The position numbers and the translations under genes were made by a program. Positions 34,494 through 45,100 of a DNA stretch of 64,000 bases are shown piece by piece. Origin of the DNA: Prevotellaceae bacterium UBA1746 (GTDB taxonomy: Bacteria; Bacteroidota; Bacteroidia; Bacteroidales; Bacteroidaceae); NCBI GenBank assembly GCA_002314875.1, contig DCHS01000030.1, positions 23,882-87,881 on the forward strand, read 5' to 3'. Position 1 is the first letter of the stretch, and each line of letters opens with the position of its first letter. The notes beneath the pieces are model-generated. The model saw only the letters and a list, made by a program, of their open reading frames with translations. It did no database searches and was not told the DNA's origin.

Positions 34494-35663
34494 TTACTTC
34501 TCTACTGCTTCAACGATAACGCAGCGGTTCTTATCATTTTCTGCGAAGGGCTGAACGGTATCACCATAAGAAGTGGTAGTCAATCGGCTGGAAGCAATGC
34601 CCTTGTCATTCATCATGGCAGCAATCTTTTCTGCACGATTCTTAGCATAGCCTACATTGATAGTGGGATTACCTGTACCCTTATCAGCGTAACCCTTAAC
34701 GGTTGCAACTGAAGTGGGATGATTCTTCATCCACTGTACCATTTCGTCTACCTTAGCAATTTCGCTTGCTTCACCATCGGTGATAGCGCATGCATAGAAG
34801 ACAACGATTTTCTTTTCTTCCTTCTTAGCAGGAACAACAACTTCCTCCTTAACAGGTTCGGGAGCAGGAGCGGGCTTCTCAACGGGAGCGGGAGCTACAG
34901 GTTCTTCCTTAACGGGTTCCTGAACGGGAGCGGGAATAACAGGAGCGGGAACGGGAGCAGCACACTTTCCGAAACGATAGGTAAGACCGAGCTGTGCGAG
35001 AACCTGCCAATCCTTACTCATATTAACTTCAGGAACATAGTCATGATAACCATAGTGAACACCATCTACTTCGAGGTTTACACTCCAGTTACGGGCAAAT
35101 GCATAATCAAGAGCAACACCAAGCTTTTCAGCATGTGCAATGCGATTCTTAACATTAAGATCAGCGTCAGCATCGAAGCCGTTTACGAAGTGTGAGGGAC
35201 GATACTCAGCAGCTGCAAGGTATTCGTTGTAGTCGTTAGCCCAATCATCGCCAGAAACGAGATTGCCACCGAAACCACCAATGAGGAATACATTGAAGGC
35301 ATTGTTGTCGCGATGAGTGAACATGTTGACAACATTTACCATAAGATCAGCGGTAAGGGTACCATAGGTGAAATCGTAATACTTACCGATTTCCTTGTAA
35401 CCTTCACGACCCTTCCAGCCATTGAGGTGGAGACGAGTACCGAGAACGGGAGTCCACTGAACACCACCGTAGAGTGAACCGACGGGAGTGATGACGTCAC
35501 CAAAGCTATGTTCACGAGCATAGCCATTGGTTACCAACTGAACACCACCCTGTGCGCCAATGAAGCCGTAAGGATAGCTCTTGGTAATCTCCTCAGCATT
35601 TGCCTGGAGAGCAAAGCCTGCGAAGAGCGCAAAAGCAGAACAGAAAAGAGTTTTGATTTTCAT
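34494..35663 (-). CDS. OmpA-family outer-membrane protein
   Basis: This is a 389-residue protein. It has a signal peptide (LFCSAFALFAGFALQANAEE) and an N-terminal eight-strand beta-barrel-like region (to about residue 230) with aromatic alternation such as GYHDYVPEVNMSKDWQVLAQ. A Pro/Ala/Val/Glu linker built of (P)APV/VKEE repeats spans about 237-280. A C-terminal OmpA peptidoglycan-binding domain (VVFYACAITDGEASEIAKVD, VKGYADKGTGNPTINVGYAKNRAEKI) follows. It likely tethers the outer membrane to peptidoglycan. It lies downstream of the amylase on the same strand, 114 bp away. Confidence 0.92.
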   Translation of the reverse strand: MKIKTLFCSAFALFAGFALQANAEEITKSYPYGFIGAQGGVQLVTNGYAREHSFGDVITPVGSLYGGVQWTPVLGTRLHLNGWKGREGYKEIGKYYDFTYGTLTADLMVNVVNMFTHRDNNAFNVFLIGGFGGNLVSGDDWANDYNEYLAAAEYRPSHFVNGFDADADLNVKNRIAHAEKLGVALDYAFARNWSVNLEVDGVHYGYHDYVPEVNMSKDWQVLAQLGLTYRFGKCAAPVPAPVIPAPVQEPVKEEPVAPAPVEKPAPAPEPVKEEVVVPAKKEEKKIVVFYACAITDGEASEIAKVDEMVQWMKNHPTSVATVKGYADKGTGNPTINVGYAKNRAEKIAAMMNDKGIASSRLTTTSYGDTVQPFAENDKNRCVIVEAVEK

Positions 35664-35777
35664 TGTTCGTTATATATTTTGTTGTTATTGTTTTTGTTTT
35701 AGCTCTATGCTAAAGCATTGAGCCCCCAAAGAGGAAAATGCCGATGCTAAAACATAAAGCAGAAATCAAGGGATAGT

Positions 35778-37787
35778 TTACTTGGAGTAGCGAACCTTGC
35801 CACCTTGAATGTAGAGACCATGAGAGGGATGAGTGATACGGCGACCCTGCAAGTCATAAACCTGAGCATCAGCAGCAGGTTCATCTACTACGACCTCCTG
35901 AATACCAGCAGTCATCTGGTCCGTCACATCTTCATAAGTAATGTTGCTGCCATTGTTATGGGCAATATAATACTTATCTTCAGTAACACGGGTGATGTCA
36001 GCTGTCTGGGGTTTACCACTACCAGCATTGAAGATGATATTGAAGTAATAATCATTCTTATTAATGCTGACAGTCTGATAATACCAATCAGCACCGTCGA
36101 TAGTCTTCTTGTCACTGATAACCTTACCAGGCCAGTTTCCATTCAGCTGAGTGTTATTGTTGCTGTCCCAAATATAGAAATAAACGGGAGACCAATCAGC
36201 CTGAACATAAACAGTTGCCGTATGAGGAGCAAATGCCTTGAAGGAATATTCACGGGTGCAGATATCGGTAACCTTACCGTTAACCAACAAACCAGCCTTC
36301 AAAGTTTCTGAAGAAGAAATGGTAAGCTCTGTACCAGAAGCAACCTTGGTACCATTGGTCGCAGTCGGATCTGAACCATCGAGAGTATAGACAATCTGAG
36401 CACCATCTGTCTGGCTTACTGCAACGAGCTTAGTCTTAAAGGGCTCGGTGAATTCACCATTTGCCTGACTAATCCAAGCACATTCTGCATCCTTGGAAAG
36501 GAGATACTTGTAATGATAGCCTGAAAGAATCTCAACATACTTGGTTGCATTCGCACCAGCAAGAGTGATGCTCTGGGTATCACCAAGTTCGCAGAGGAGC
36601 TGGCAACGGGTTCCCTGAGCATAACGAGCGTAATACTTAGCGTTGCTGGCGATAGCGAGATAAGTTGACTGATTGCTGATGCCTGCAAGTTTACGGGCTT
36701 CAATCATAGACTTAATCTCAGGCTTGTAAGCCTGCCAGTGTTTCAAGAAGACGCAGGGAGTACCTGGCATCATCAACAGATATGCATTGGCTGCAAGAGT
36801 ATCCTTCTTAATAGGATCCTGCTGTGCTGTAGATGAACGGTATTCGGTATCATGATTCTCAACAAAGGTTACTGCGTACTGACGCATAGCAGGAGTATTG
36901 ATAACCATATCCTGAGAACCGAGAGTGGACCAATTACTGTTATTTATGGCATCACGAACACGATAGCGGAACTGGAAATCAAAAGCAGCACTTGTAGGAA
37001 CATCGTTCACCTTTGTGCCATTAATCCAATTCTGAATGGTGCCTGTACCATCCCAACATTCACCGACAGAGAATTTAGGCTTTGCCGTAGAATTGTAGTC
37101 AGCAGTGAAGGAAGCACTGTAGCCTTTAACCATGTCATAACGGAAACCGGCATATCCGAGATCGTTGAGCAGATAGTCAAGATAGACTTTAACGCACTTG
37201 TTGACGTTAGCCGACTTGTGGTCGAGGTCGCGGCAACCGTCCCAGCCTTCGCCTGTATCATTATTAGAGGAGAGCAAAATGCCGTTCTGGCTGGCCCATG
37301 TCTTGGTCTGTCCATTATCATCGTTGGCACAGATGTCAGTAGGAAGCATCTGATAGGTTACTCCCTTATAGGTTTCTGCGGGATAATCAACCCATGAGCC
37401 GCCAACGCCAAGATTATTACGGTGATTGATGACAACATCAGCAATGATGCCAGTACCCTTCTGCTTGAAGGTCTGAATCATTGAACGAAGCTGACTTTCA
37501 GAGCCAAAACTGCTGTTGTGATTGAAATAATAGACAGGAGTGTAACCCATCTGATTATAGTTACTGTTGCAGTTTCCTGACTGAGGGACCCAGATGAGGT
37601 CAAAATAACGCGATAGTTCATCGCTCTGCTTCTCAAGATAACTCCACTGGGTATCGGTAAAACTGTCCCAATAGAAGCCTTGGAGCATAACACCGTTATA
37701 CGCTGCCGGCCAACCTTGGGCAGACATCGTTAGAGCGGAACCTCCAAGAGCGAGAACAGCAAGTGCGCGGAAAATGATATTGGACAT
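35778..37787 (-). CDS. Secreted GH13 alpha-amylase with starch-binding module and T9SS-like tail
   Basis: This 669-residue enzyme has a type I signal peptide (ending LTMSAQG, no lipobox). The GH13 barrel carries the catalytic triad D218 (FRYDMVKG), E243 (SVGECWDG) and D313 (ENHDTE). After it come a beta domain with IVYTLDGSDPTATNG (chitobiase C-terminal-like) and a CBM26-like module (VYVQADWSPVYFYIWDSN). The tail, VYDLQGRRITHPSHGLYIQG ending KVRYSK, resembles type IX sorting domains. It hydrolyses alpha-1,4-glucans and takes the place of SusG as the last sus gene. In B. thetaiotaomicron SusG is a lipoprotein; here the export route differs. Confidence 0.93.
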   Translation of the reverse strand: MSNIIFRALAVLALGGSALTMSAQGWPAAYNGVMLQGFYWDSFTDTQWSYLEKQSDELSRYFDLIWVPQSGNCNSNYNQMGYTPVYYFNHNSSFGSESQLRSMIQTFKQKGTGIIADVVINHRNNLGVGGSWVDYPAETYKGVTYQMLPTDICANDDNGQTKTWASQNGILLSSNNDTGEGWDGCRDLDHKSANVNKCVKVYLDYLLNDLGYAGFRYDMVKGYSASFTADYNSTAKPKFSVGECWDGTGTIQNWINGTKVNDVPTSAAFDFQFRYRVRDAINNSNWSTLGSQDMVINTPAMRQYAVTFVENHDTEYRSSTAQQDPIKKDTLAANAYLLMMPGTPCVFLKHWQAYKPEIKSMIEARKLAGISNQSTYLAIASNAKYYARYAQGTRCQLLCELGDTQSITLAGANATKYVEILSGYHYKYLLSKDAECAWISQANGEFTEPFKTKLVAVSQTDGAQIVYTLDGSDPTATNGTKVASGTELTISSSETLKAGLLVNGKVTDICTREYSFKAFAPHTATVYVQADWSPVYFYIWDSNNNTQLNGNWPGKVISDKKTIDGADWYYQTVSINKNDYYFNIIFNAGSGKPQTADITRVTEDKYYIAHNNGSNITYEDVTDQMTAGIQEVVVDEPAADAQVYDLQGRRITHPSHGLYIQGGKVRYSK

Positions 37788-37841
37788 ATTTTCTATATAG
37801 CCCCATCCCTACCCTTACGGGCAAGGACGGGAATTTGATTA

Positions 37842-39251
37842 TTATTCTACAGTACAGTAGATGTTAGCAGCACCACGTCTAGTGGGATAGAGCTTAACGG
37901 TGTTACCTACAACACTGAGGTTATCACCGTTAGCAACAAGCTTGTCAACGGTACCACCGAGGTTGATGTCCCAACCCTGGTTTACACGGAACTTCCAACC
38001 AGCAGCAGTAATGCCGGGATTGGTGATTTCGTAGCAGTAATCGGTAGCATTCCAAGTCATGACAGCATCACCGCCCCAACCGTTAAAGTCACCGATAACA
38101 CCCATGCAGGTTACTTCGGTAGCGCTGATTGAACCAGTAGCAAGGTTTACATCGAAGTAGTAAACATTCTCACCACCGCTAACGCCGATGTTACCACCGC
38201 AGTCAGTTGCAGCACCAGAGAAACTAGTGAAGTGACCAGCGTTGATTTCTGTTCCCCAGTCGCCAGGAGTCTTCTGGAACTTGAACTGGTTGCCCCAACC
38301 ATTGGGATCAGCACAATATACAAAGCCAGTGTAGTGACCATCGTAGTCAGGAGATTCGAGCTTCTGCTCAGCCTGGCTCCAACCATCGGTAGCACCGATG
38401 AAGTAGATATACTGAGGATAGTTAACCTTTTCGATAAGATAGGTACCATCAAGCATATTACAAGTCATCTTGATATACTTAGCATCACCATTAACAGTAA
38501 CTTTGAAAGAACCATCATCGCTCAATGCAGTACGACGATCGATGTGACCGGTTTCACCAACATAGTTGTTACCGTTACCTTCGGTAGCACCGAATACATT
38601 GCTCCATTCGCCAGTTTCAACGGTCTTGTCGTCAGCAACAGCAAACCAGGTATCACCTTCTGTTGCAGGGAAGAGAATGGTGAAGACGGGATCTTCATAA
38701 ACGTCCTTACCGCTGTGGGTGAAAGGCATAGAGGTGCAGGTAGGACTCCATTCAGAGGGAGCACCAATGAGGTAAAGATGAGGATAGATAACGGGAGCAA
38801 GAAGCTTAGCCTTTACAGTGAATTCGTTAGAGGTAGCGGTCTTGATAGCGGTAGATCCGTTAGAAATCCACTGCTCAACGGTAGAAGCTACTTCACGCTC
38901 GTAAGGAGCCTTACCATAGTTAGCTTCGAGATAAGCCTTGAGGTCTTCAACAGCCATCTTGCCGTTTGCACCAATCTCATATTCGCTCTCTCCGAGGTGA
39001 AGCTTATAGATAGGCTGAGAATAAGAAGCACTGGAAGCAGTAGGAGCAACGATGTTACAAACTACTACAGAGTCAGTACCTTCAGGGATATTGGCAAAGT
39101 CAATGAGATCAACTGCACTAACGCTACCATTGCCGAAAGCAACAGCATCAGCCTGAGCATTATGCTGGGGCTCTGCCCAATCGGTATAGTCACCGGTACA
39201 AGCGGTGAACATGGCTACAGCAGCCAAACCGAGAAATATTTTCTTAAACAT
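37842..39251 (-). CDS. susF: SusF-like starch-binding lipoprotein
   Basis: This 469-residue lipoprotein has lipobox AMFTAC (Cys18). A SusE/F-type N-terminal domain precedes three carbohydrate-binding repeats with aromatic platforms: HLYLIGAPSEWSP (about residue 160), YIYFIGATDGWSQ (about 280) and MGVIGDFNGWGGD (about 390). Three modules is the SusF arrangement, against two in SusE. It lies on the cell surface and retains starch near the SusCD importer. It follows susE after a spacer with a hairpin and precedes the amylase gene by 54 bp. Confidence 0.9.
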   Translation of the reverse strand: MFKKIFLGLAAVAMFTACTGDYTDWAEPQHNAQADAVAFGNGSVSAVDLIDFANIPEGTDSVVVCNIVAPTASSASYSQPIYKLHLGESEYEIGANGKMAVEDLKAYLEANYGKAPYEREVASTVEQWISNGSTAIKTATSNEFTVKAKLLAPVIYPHLYLIGAPSEWSPTCTSMPFTHSGKDVYEDPVFTILFPATEGDTWFAVADDKTVETGEWSNVFGATEGNGNNYVGETGHIDRRTALSDDGSFKVTVNGDAKYIKMTCNMLDGTYLIEKVNYPQYIYFIGATDGWSQAEQKLESPDYDGHYTGFVYCADPNGWGNQFKFQKTPGDWGTEINAGHFTSFSGAATDCGGNIGVSGGENVYYFDVNLATGSISATEVTCMGVIGDFNGWGGDAVMTWNATDYCYEITNPGITAAGWKFRVNQGWDINLGGTVDKLVANGDNLSVVGNTVKLYPTRRGAANIYCTVE

Positions 39252-39268
39252 AATTGTTGTCTTTTAGA

Positions 39269-39308
39269 GGGTGGCTCTATCAGCGGAAATCCTCTGATAG
39301 AACCTTCC
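39269..39308 (-). promoter_or_regulatory. Intercistronic hairpin between susE and susF
   Basis: TCTATCAG (39276-39283) pairs perfectly with CTGATAGA (39294-39301) around a 10-nt loop, with extra pairing outside (GGG with CCC). There is no T run, so it is more likely an mRNA processing or stability element than a terminator. Confidence 0.5.
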
Positions 39309-39315
39309 CGGATTA

Positions 39316-40530
39316 TTACTGCTTGATGAAACGATAGTAACGAGTGATATCGTTGTAAACTACAATGTAGGTACCTGCCTCGGGATAGAGGTTGTCACCG
39401 TTATTGTTACCATAGCCCCAGAAGCCGTCGCTGCGAGCATTCTGAGAACCGCCGGTATTGTAATCCCAAGAACCAGCTTCCTTGAACTTGATTCCCTGAG
39501 TACCATCGAGAGTTACAGTAGCATACCAATCATGGTTTACAGCACCGCCGAAGGTAAATGCAGGAGTCATTTCTGTGTCACCCCAGCCGTTGAAGTCACC
39601 AGAAATGCACATGCTGGTGAATACGGTAGGACTGATACCAGCGTCAACGATAGTAAGCTTATCAGAAGCGGTGTTAAGAGTAATGGTGTAATAACCAGCA
39701 GCAGGAACAGTGATGTTACCGCTACCGCCGTCATTCTTAACGAAAGAACCAAAGGCGTCGCCCTGGCCCCACTGGGTAGCCCAACCGTCGTTCATGTCAC
39801 CACGGAGCTTGAAGCCGTTACCAGCAAGATAACCAGTCCAGGTAATGTCACCAGTACCGTTCTTCTTGTCATATTCGTAACCGTCAACAGGCTGCATAGG
39901 AATAACGCACTTACCGAAGTCAGATCCCCAAGAACCATCGCAGATATCACCACCGATGAGCCACCAAAGTTCGATATCAGCATCCTTGAGTTCTACATAG
40001 TAAGGAATAGCGGTAAGCTTAACAACATTAGAGAGAATGCTGTGGTATTCATTTCCGGCAGCGTCCTTGATGAAAGAACGAACGCGGAAGTAGAGATCCT
40101 GAGTTGCAGGTACAGTTTCTTCTTCATACTGAAGAATCTGGTTGAGGCTCTTTGCCAACTCACTAACGTTTACAGTAGAGTTGCAAAGCTGAGTTGTTTC
40201 ATCAAAAACAACATAGTCAGCAACAGTAGCACCAGTTTCGTCAGCTTCCTGCTGAGCAAGAGTAACGTTCCAGGAATTGGTGGGAGACATCTGGATCTCA
40301 TAAGTAGCATTTACAGGAGCATTGTCAGCTGTGTATTGGGGCTGGCTCCATGTAAGACCGAGAGCACTTGACTTAGCAAGGTCAATGGTCGAATTGCTGT
40401 ACTCAGGAGTATTGAGTACAAAAGAAGTAGGCTGGATAAGCGTAGGATTGCTATCACGATCGTCTTCACATGCGGTAAACATTACCACAGAAGTGAGGGC
40501 GAGAGCAGCCATAGAAAGTATCTTTTTCAT
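39316..40530 (-). CDS. susE: SusE-like starch-binding lipoprotein
   Basis: This 404-residue lipoprotein has lipobox MFTAC (Cys21) followed by acidic EDDRD, an outer-membrane surface retention-like signal. The N-terminal SusE domain (TSFVLNTPEYSNSTIDLAKS, LTWSQPQY) spans roughly residues 30-165. Two binding modules follow (LWWLIGGDICDGSWGSDFG and MCISGDFNGWGDTEM). Two modules and this length match SusE. It binds starch at the cell surface as part of the Sus complex. The spacing to susD (21 bp) indicates co-transcription. Confidence 0.92.
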   Translation of the reverse strand: MKKILSMAALALTSVVMFTACEDDRDSNPTLIQPTSFVLNTPEYSNSTIDLAKSSALGLTWSQPQYTADNAPVNATYEIQMSPTNSWNVTLAQQEADETGATVADYVVFDETTQLCNSTVNVSELAKSLNQILQYEEETVPATQDLYFRVRSFIKDAAGNEYHSILSNVVKLTAIPYYVELKDADIELWWLIGGDICDGSWGSDFGKCVIPMQPVDGYEYDKKNGTGDITWTGYLAGNGFKLRGDMNDGWATQWGQGDAFGSFVKNDGGSGNITVPAAGYYTITLNTASDKLTIVDAGISPTVFTSMCISGDFNGWGDTEMTPAFTFGGAVNHDWYATVTLDGTQGIKFKEAGSWDYNTGGSQNARSDGFWGYGNNNGDNLYPEAGTYIVVYNDITRYYRFIKQ

Positions 40531-40551
40531 AAGAATAAACTAATTAATGGA

Positions 40552-42150
40552 TTAATAGCCAGCATTCTGGGTAAGATTACTGTTAGCCTCGAGATCATCG
40601 TTAGGAATAGCGAAGACGTTGAGGTGAGAGTCGAAGCGTACACCATACTGTGCACCACCCTTCCACTGCCACTTGTAAGTAGCATCATTACCACCAAACT
40701 GATGATAACGGATGAGGTCGGTACGACGGAAACCTTCGTAGAAGAGTTCACGAGCACGTTCATCGAGGATGAAGTTGGTGGAGTAAGTATTCTGGGTAGA
40801 AGTGTTAGCACGCTGACGGAGAGCATTGATTGCATTGGTACCCTCAGCAGTGGTCTGACCGTTGTTCAAACGAGCATCACACTCAGCATAGATAAGATAT
40901 GCTTCAGCAGAACGCATGAGGAAGTAGTCCATATCAACGAACTTAGAGTTGTGAGGAGAACCAGCACCAGCGTAGTTGTTGCTGAACTTAGCACAGCTGA
41001 TACCACTGGTGAATTCACCGGGAGTAGTAACGTCTGCGGTACGATCAACGCCAAAAAGAAGAGCGCGATCATCACCAGCTGCAGCTACGATTTCTGCAGT
41101 GTTAAGACCCTCAGCAGACTTAGCATTTCCTTCGCCCATGAACTTTTCCACGAATTCAGGACGGCAACGGTTACCAGCCCAATATTCAGAAGTACCGAAA
41201 GTACCCATATCAGACTTGGTGGTAGAAGCGAGAAGGAAGAGAGAGGTACCCCAACTTGTGGTAGTAGCACCATCCTGGAGAATAGCGAGAACAGCCTCAG
41301 AAGAAGCAGCGGTTTCGCCATTGTCACCCATGAAGAGCATCTGGTATGCGCTGTAACCATTCTGGCCAACGGTATTCAACTTATGAGGACCGTTCATTAC
41401 ATTACCAGCATATTCCTTAGCCTTTGCCCACTGAGCAGTACCGGTGTAAATCTCAGCATTGAGATAAAGACGAGCGAGGAGGAGGTCAGCAGCGTCACGG
41501 TCAGCACGACCATAACCTTCCTGACCACTCTTGCGAGCAGCGGGAGCGAGCATATCGCCACGGACAGCAAGAAGTTCGCTTTCGATGAAATTGTAAACCT
41601 CTGCACGGCTTGCCTGAGGAGCATTATCAGCGCTCAGTTCAGTAAGGAAAGGAACATTTCCGAAGCAGTCCATGAGGTAGTAGTAATAGAGCGCGCGGAG
41701 GAAACGGACCTCAGCGGTCATAGTCTTGTCATAATTGCCACATACATCGGGATCGAGGTAGTGGTTGCAGTAGGTGATACCTGCGCAGAGACGATAGTAG
41801 AAACCACGAGTCATGGGGTGGCTGCCATCGTACTGGTTGTAATTGAAAGCGGGAATACCTTCGTCACCCCAGCAGCAGATAGCCTCGTCAGTAGTAAGTT
41901 CGTTAGCATTGAAGATCTGACGTACAAAACCAGTGGTACCACCATCGAGACCGTCGATATCGCAGTCACCGTTAGCACCGCCCTGACCAGCAACAGCCAT
42001 GTTAGCGTAGCACTTGTTGAAGAGACCCACGGGATCGGGAGTCATTACGGTAGAGGGATCGATAGGAGTAACATCGAGGTCGCCTACGCAAGAGCTGAAA
42101 CCGAGTGCGAGCATTGCAGTTGCACAAGGAAGAATATATTTAAGTTTCAT
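40552..42150 (-). CDS. susD: SusD-family starch-binding lipoprotein
   Basis: This 532-residue surface lipoprotein has lipobox GFSSC (Cys21) followed by VGDLDVTP. The SusD fold has TPR-like helices (FLRALYYYYLMDCFGNVPFL, ADLLLARLYLNAEIY) and a C-terminal region with RSAEAYLIYAECDARLN and ERARELFYEGFRRTDLIRY. It lids the SusC channel and binds glucan. The gene is 28 bp downstream of susC in the same operon. Confidence 0.96.
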   Translation of the reverse strand: MKLKYILPCATAMLALGFSSCVGDLDVTPIDPSTVMTPDPVGLFNKCYANMAVAGQGGANGDCDIDGLDGGTTGFVRQIFNANELTTDEAICCWGDEGIPAFNYNQYDGSHPMTRGFYYRLCAGITYCNHYLDPDVCGNYDKTMTAEVRFLRALYYYYLMDCFGNVPFLTELSADNAPQASRAEVYNFIESELLAVRGDMLAPAARKSGQEGYGRADRDAADLLLARLYLNAEIYTGTAQWAKAKEYAGNVMNGPHKLNTVGQNGYSAYQMLFMGDNGETAASSEAVLAILQDGATTTSWGTSLFLLASTTKSDMGTFGTSEYWAGNRCRPEFVEKFMGEGNAKSAEGLNTAEIVAAAGDDRALLFGVDRTADVTTPGEFTSGISCAKFSNNYAGAGSPHNSKFVDMDYFLMRSAEAYLIYAECDARLNNGQTTAEGTNAINALRQRANTSTQNTYSTNFILDERARELFYEGFRRTDLIRYHQFGGNDATYKWQWKGGAQYGVRFDSHLNVFAIPNDDLEANSNLTQNAGY

Positions 42151-42178
42151 ATATATTATCTAAATTAGGCGTTGATGA

Positions 42179-45100
42179 TTAGAAGTTAATGTTCAAACCG
42201 AGCTGAACAGTGAAGGGACGGGGATAGAGGTTGTTGTCGATACCGCCGCTTACCTCGGGATCCATACCCTTATATTTGCTCCAGCATGCTACGTTAGTTG
42301 CAGCAGCATAGATACGACCGTTCATACCTTCGTACTTGCCACTATGGAGGAAGTGGTCGAAGCTGTAACCGAGGGTAATGTTGTCAAGCTTAACGAAACT
42401 ACCGTTCTGAACGAAGTAGTCGCTGACAACGTTGTCGTAAGTTGCCCAGTTCAAATTAGCAGCGCTGTTGATGATGTTGTGGGTGTAACCGAATGAGCTG
42501 TCGTAGGTCTTGTAAACATTTACGAAACCAGCCTCGGTGTCGTTGTAAACGTAGTTACCCCAGCTGCCGCGGAGACCGAGACCGAGGTCCCAGTGCTTGT
42601 ACTGGAGCTTGGTGCTCAAACCTGCCTGGAGGGGAGCATCGGGGCTCTTATAGAAGTAACGGTCTGCCTCAGTAATCTGACCATCAGCGTTGCGGTCAAC
42701 ATAAACGCCTTCGAGTGCCTTACCATCCTGGTCGTAAACCTGCTGGTAAACATAGAAGCTGCTCTTGGGATGACCTTCTGCATGAGCCTGAACGGTGTTA
42801 CCAGTACCAGCGCTGATGCCACCAGTCTTGATGATCTGGCCACCTGCGGTCTTGGTAATTTCGTTGAGGTTGTAAGTTGCGTTAGCACTGATTTCCCAGA
42901 ACCAGTCACCATTAGAGATGGGACGATAGGTAAGTGCAACTTCAATACCCTTGTTCTCCATGTCACCGATGTTACCAGTTACCTGGTTACGGAAGTTTGA
43001 AAGGGCAGCAACATATACGGTGTTGATAAGGTCAGTGGTCTTACGCAAATAAGCATCAACGCTACCGAAGAGCTTGTTATTGATGATACCGAAGTCCAAA
43101 CCTACATTGTAGGTAGTTGTGGTTTCCCAAGTGAGAGCCTTGTTATAAGCATCGGGACGATAGATTGTACCATTGCCCATAGCGGGATAGAAAGAGTCAG
43201 CAACGCTATTTACGTTATATGATGCGAAATAAGAATAGTTGCTGATACCATCCTGCTGACCAGTTTCACCATAACCGAGACGGAGCTTGAGTTCGCTTAC
43301 CCAATCAACGTTCTTGAGGAAGTTTTCATCCTTGATACGCCAAGCGAAAGCGAAAGAGGGGAAGAGACCCCACTTGTGGCCCTTGGAGAAACGGCTTGAA
43401 CCGTCGTAACGAACGGTAGCAGTGAAGATGTAACGATCGAGGAGAATGTAGTTAGCACGACCGAAAACAGACTCAAGGTAGCTTTCGCCTTCCCAAGGCT
43501 TACCGGTGGTATTAACTTTCAGACCTCTGATAGATGCGTCATTGTTGGTATTGGGAGTGAGACCGTAGCCATAGTTATCACCCTGATAGTGCTTGTGACT
43601 CCATTCGTAACCGCCCATGATATCAAAGTGATGAGCGTCGCTGAAGTCCTTATAGTACTGCAGATATGCAGAGTAACTCATGTTGTAACGAGTTTCCTTG
43701 TTCCATTCGTTCCAACCATAGTAAGCACCAACGTAGCTATAGGGATTAGACCAGTTTTCGGTACGACCCTTGTTGTATTCTACAGAACCGTTAACGTGGA
43801 AACGAAGATCTTCGAAACCATGGAACTTGTAGTCCATCTCAGCATTACCGATGAAGGTATTGTTCTTACCGGTGTTTTCGGTATTCATGAGCTGGCTGAC
43901 AGGGTTGGCAGTGGTATTGCTATTGTAATCGTACTTCCAAGTGTTGTCTTTCAAAGAAGAGCCATCGGTCAACCATTCATAGTAACCGCCGAAGTTGTTG
44001 TAGTCAGCAGCAGACTGAGCATACTTAGCATCGTCCTTAGCATATACAGGCTGTGTAGGATCGAAACGAACTGCAGAACCGATAGCGCCAGTGTTAGCCC
44101 AGCGGGTATTGCTGTGCATAACGCGACCGTTGAAGTTGAAGTTCAAATGATCCTCGAAGAAACTGGGGTTGAGGCTGACACTTGCAGTGTAACGCTCGTA
44201 GTCAGAAGTCTTGAGAACACCTTCCTGATCAAGATAGCCGAGGCTGACGCGATAAGGCATATTCTTGAAGCCACCGGTCAAGGTGAGGTTGTGTTCGTGG
44301 TTGAGAGCAGACTGATAGATTTCATTCTGCCAGTTGGTATCAGAAGTTCCGAGAAGAGCATAAGCATCGGAACCTTCTCCATAATAACTCTTGATGAAGC
44401 TGCGATATTCGTCAGCATTCATCACGTCAAGCTGCTTGAGGTTGGTGCTGATACCAACGGTACCGCTGTAGCTTACGTGAGGCTTCTGGTCCTTGCGACC
44501 CTTCTTGGTGGTAATGATGATGACACCGTTAGAACCGCGGCTACCATAGATGGCGGTTGCAGAAGCATCCTTCAATACGGTGAAACTTTCAATATCCTGA
44601 GGGTTGATAGAACTGAGGATGTTAGAACTACCCTTACGGCTGTCGTTGTCCATAGCGAGACCATCGATCACGATAAGGGGGTCATTTGAAGCACTGAGTG
44701 AAGAACCACCACGAACGCGGATGGTTGCACCTTCGCCAGGAGCACCACTGTTGCTGATAACACTTACACCAGCAATCTTACCCTGGATCATGTCCTGAGC
44801 ATTGGTGATGAGACCGTGGTTCTTTTCATCGGGCTTAATAGCCACTACAGAACCAGAGAGGTCGTTCTTCTTAGCAACACCATAACCGATGACAACAGCC
44901 TCACCGAGGTTGTTTGCCATTTCTTCGAGCGTAACGAAGATAGGCTGGCCGTCCCACTTTACTTCCTGAGGATCGTAACCGATAAAGGTAATACGGAGGG
45001 TTGCACCAGGCTTAACGCCGGTGAGCACGAAATTGCCATCATTGTCAACCATGGCACCATTGGTAGTGCCCTTAACAACTACTGATGCACCTGTAAGAGG

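Noticed and set aside
40624..42168. Long open frame (514 codons) on the plus strand opposite susD
   Set aside because: It is entirely antisense to a clear SusD gene, shows no domain or signal peptide, and similar antisense frames occur opposite susC, susE and susF. They arise from the codon bias of the sense genes.
43589..44689. 366-codon frame opposite susC
   Set aside because: Antisense to the conserved plug and barrel of SusC; its translation has no recognisable motif.
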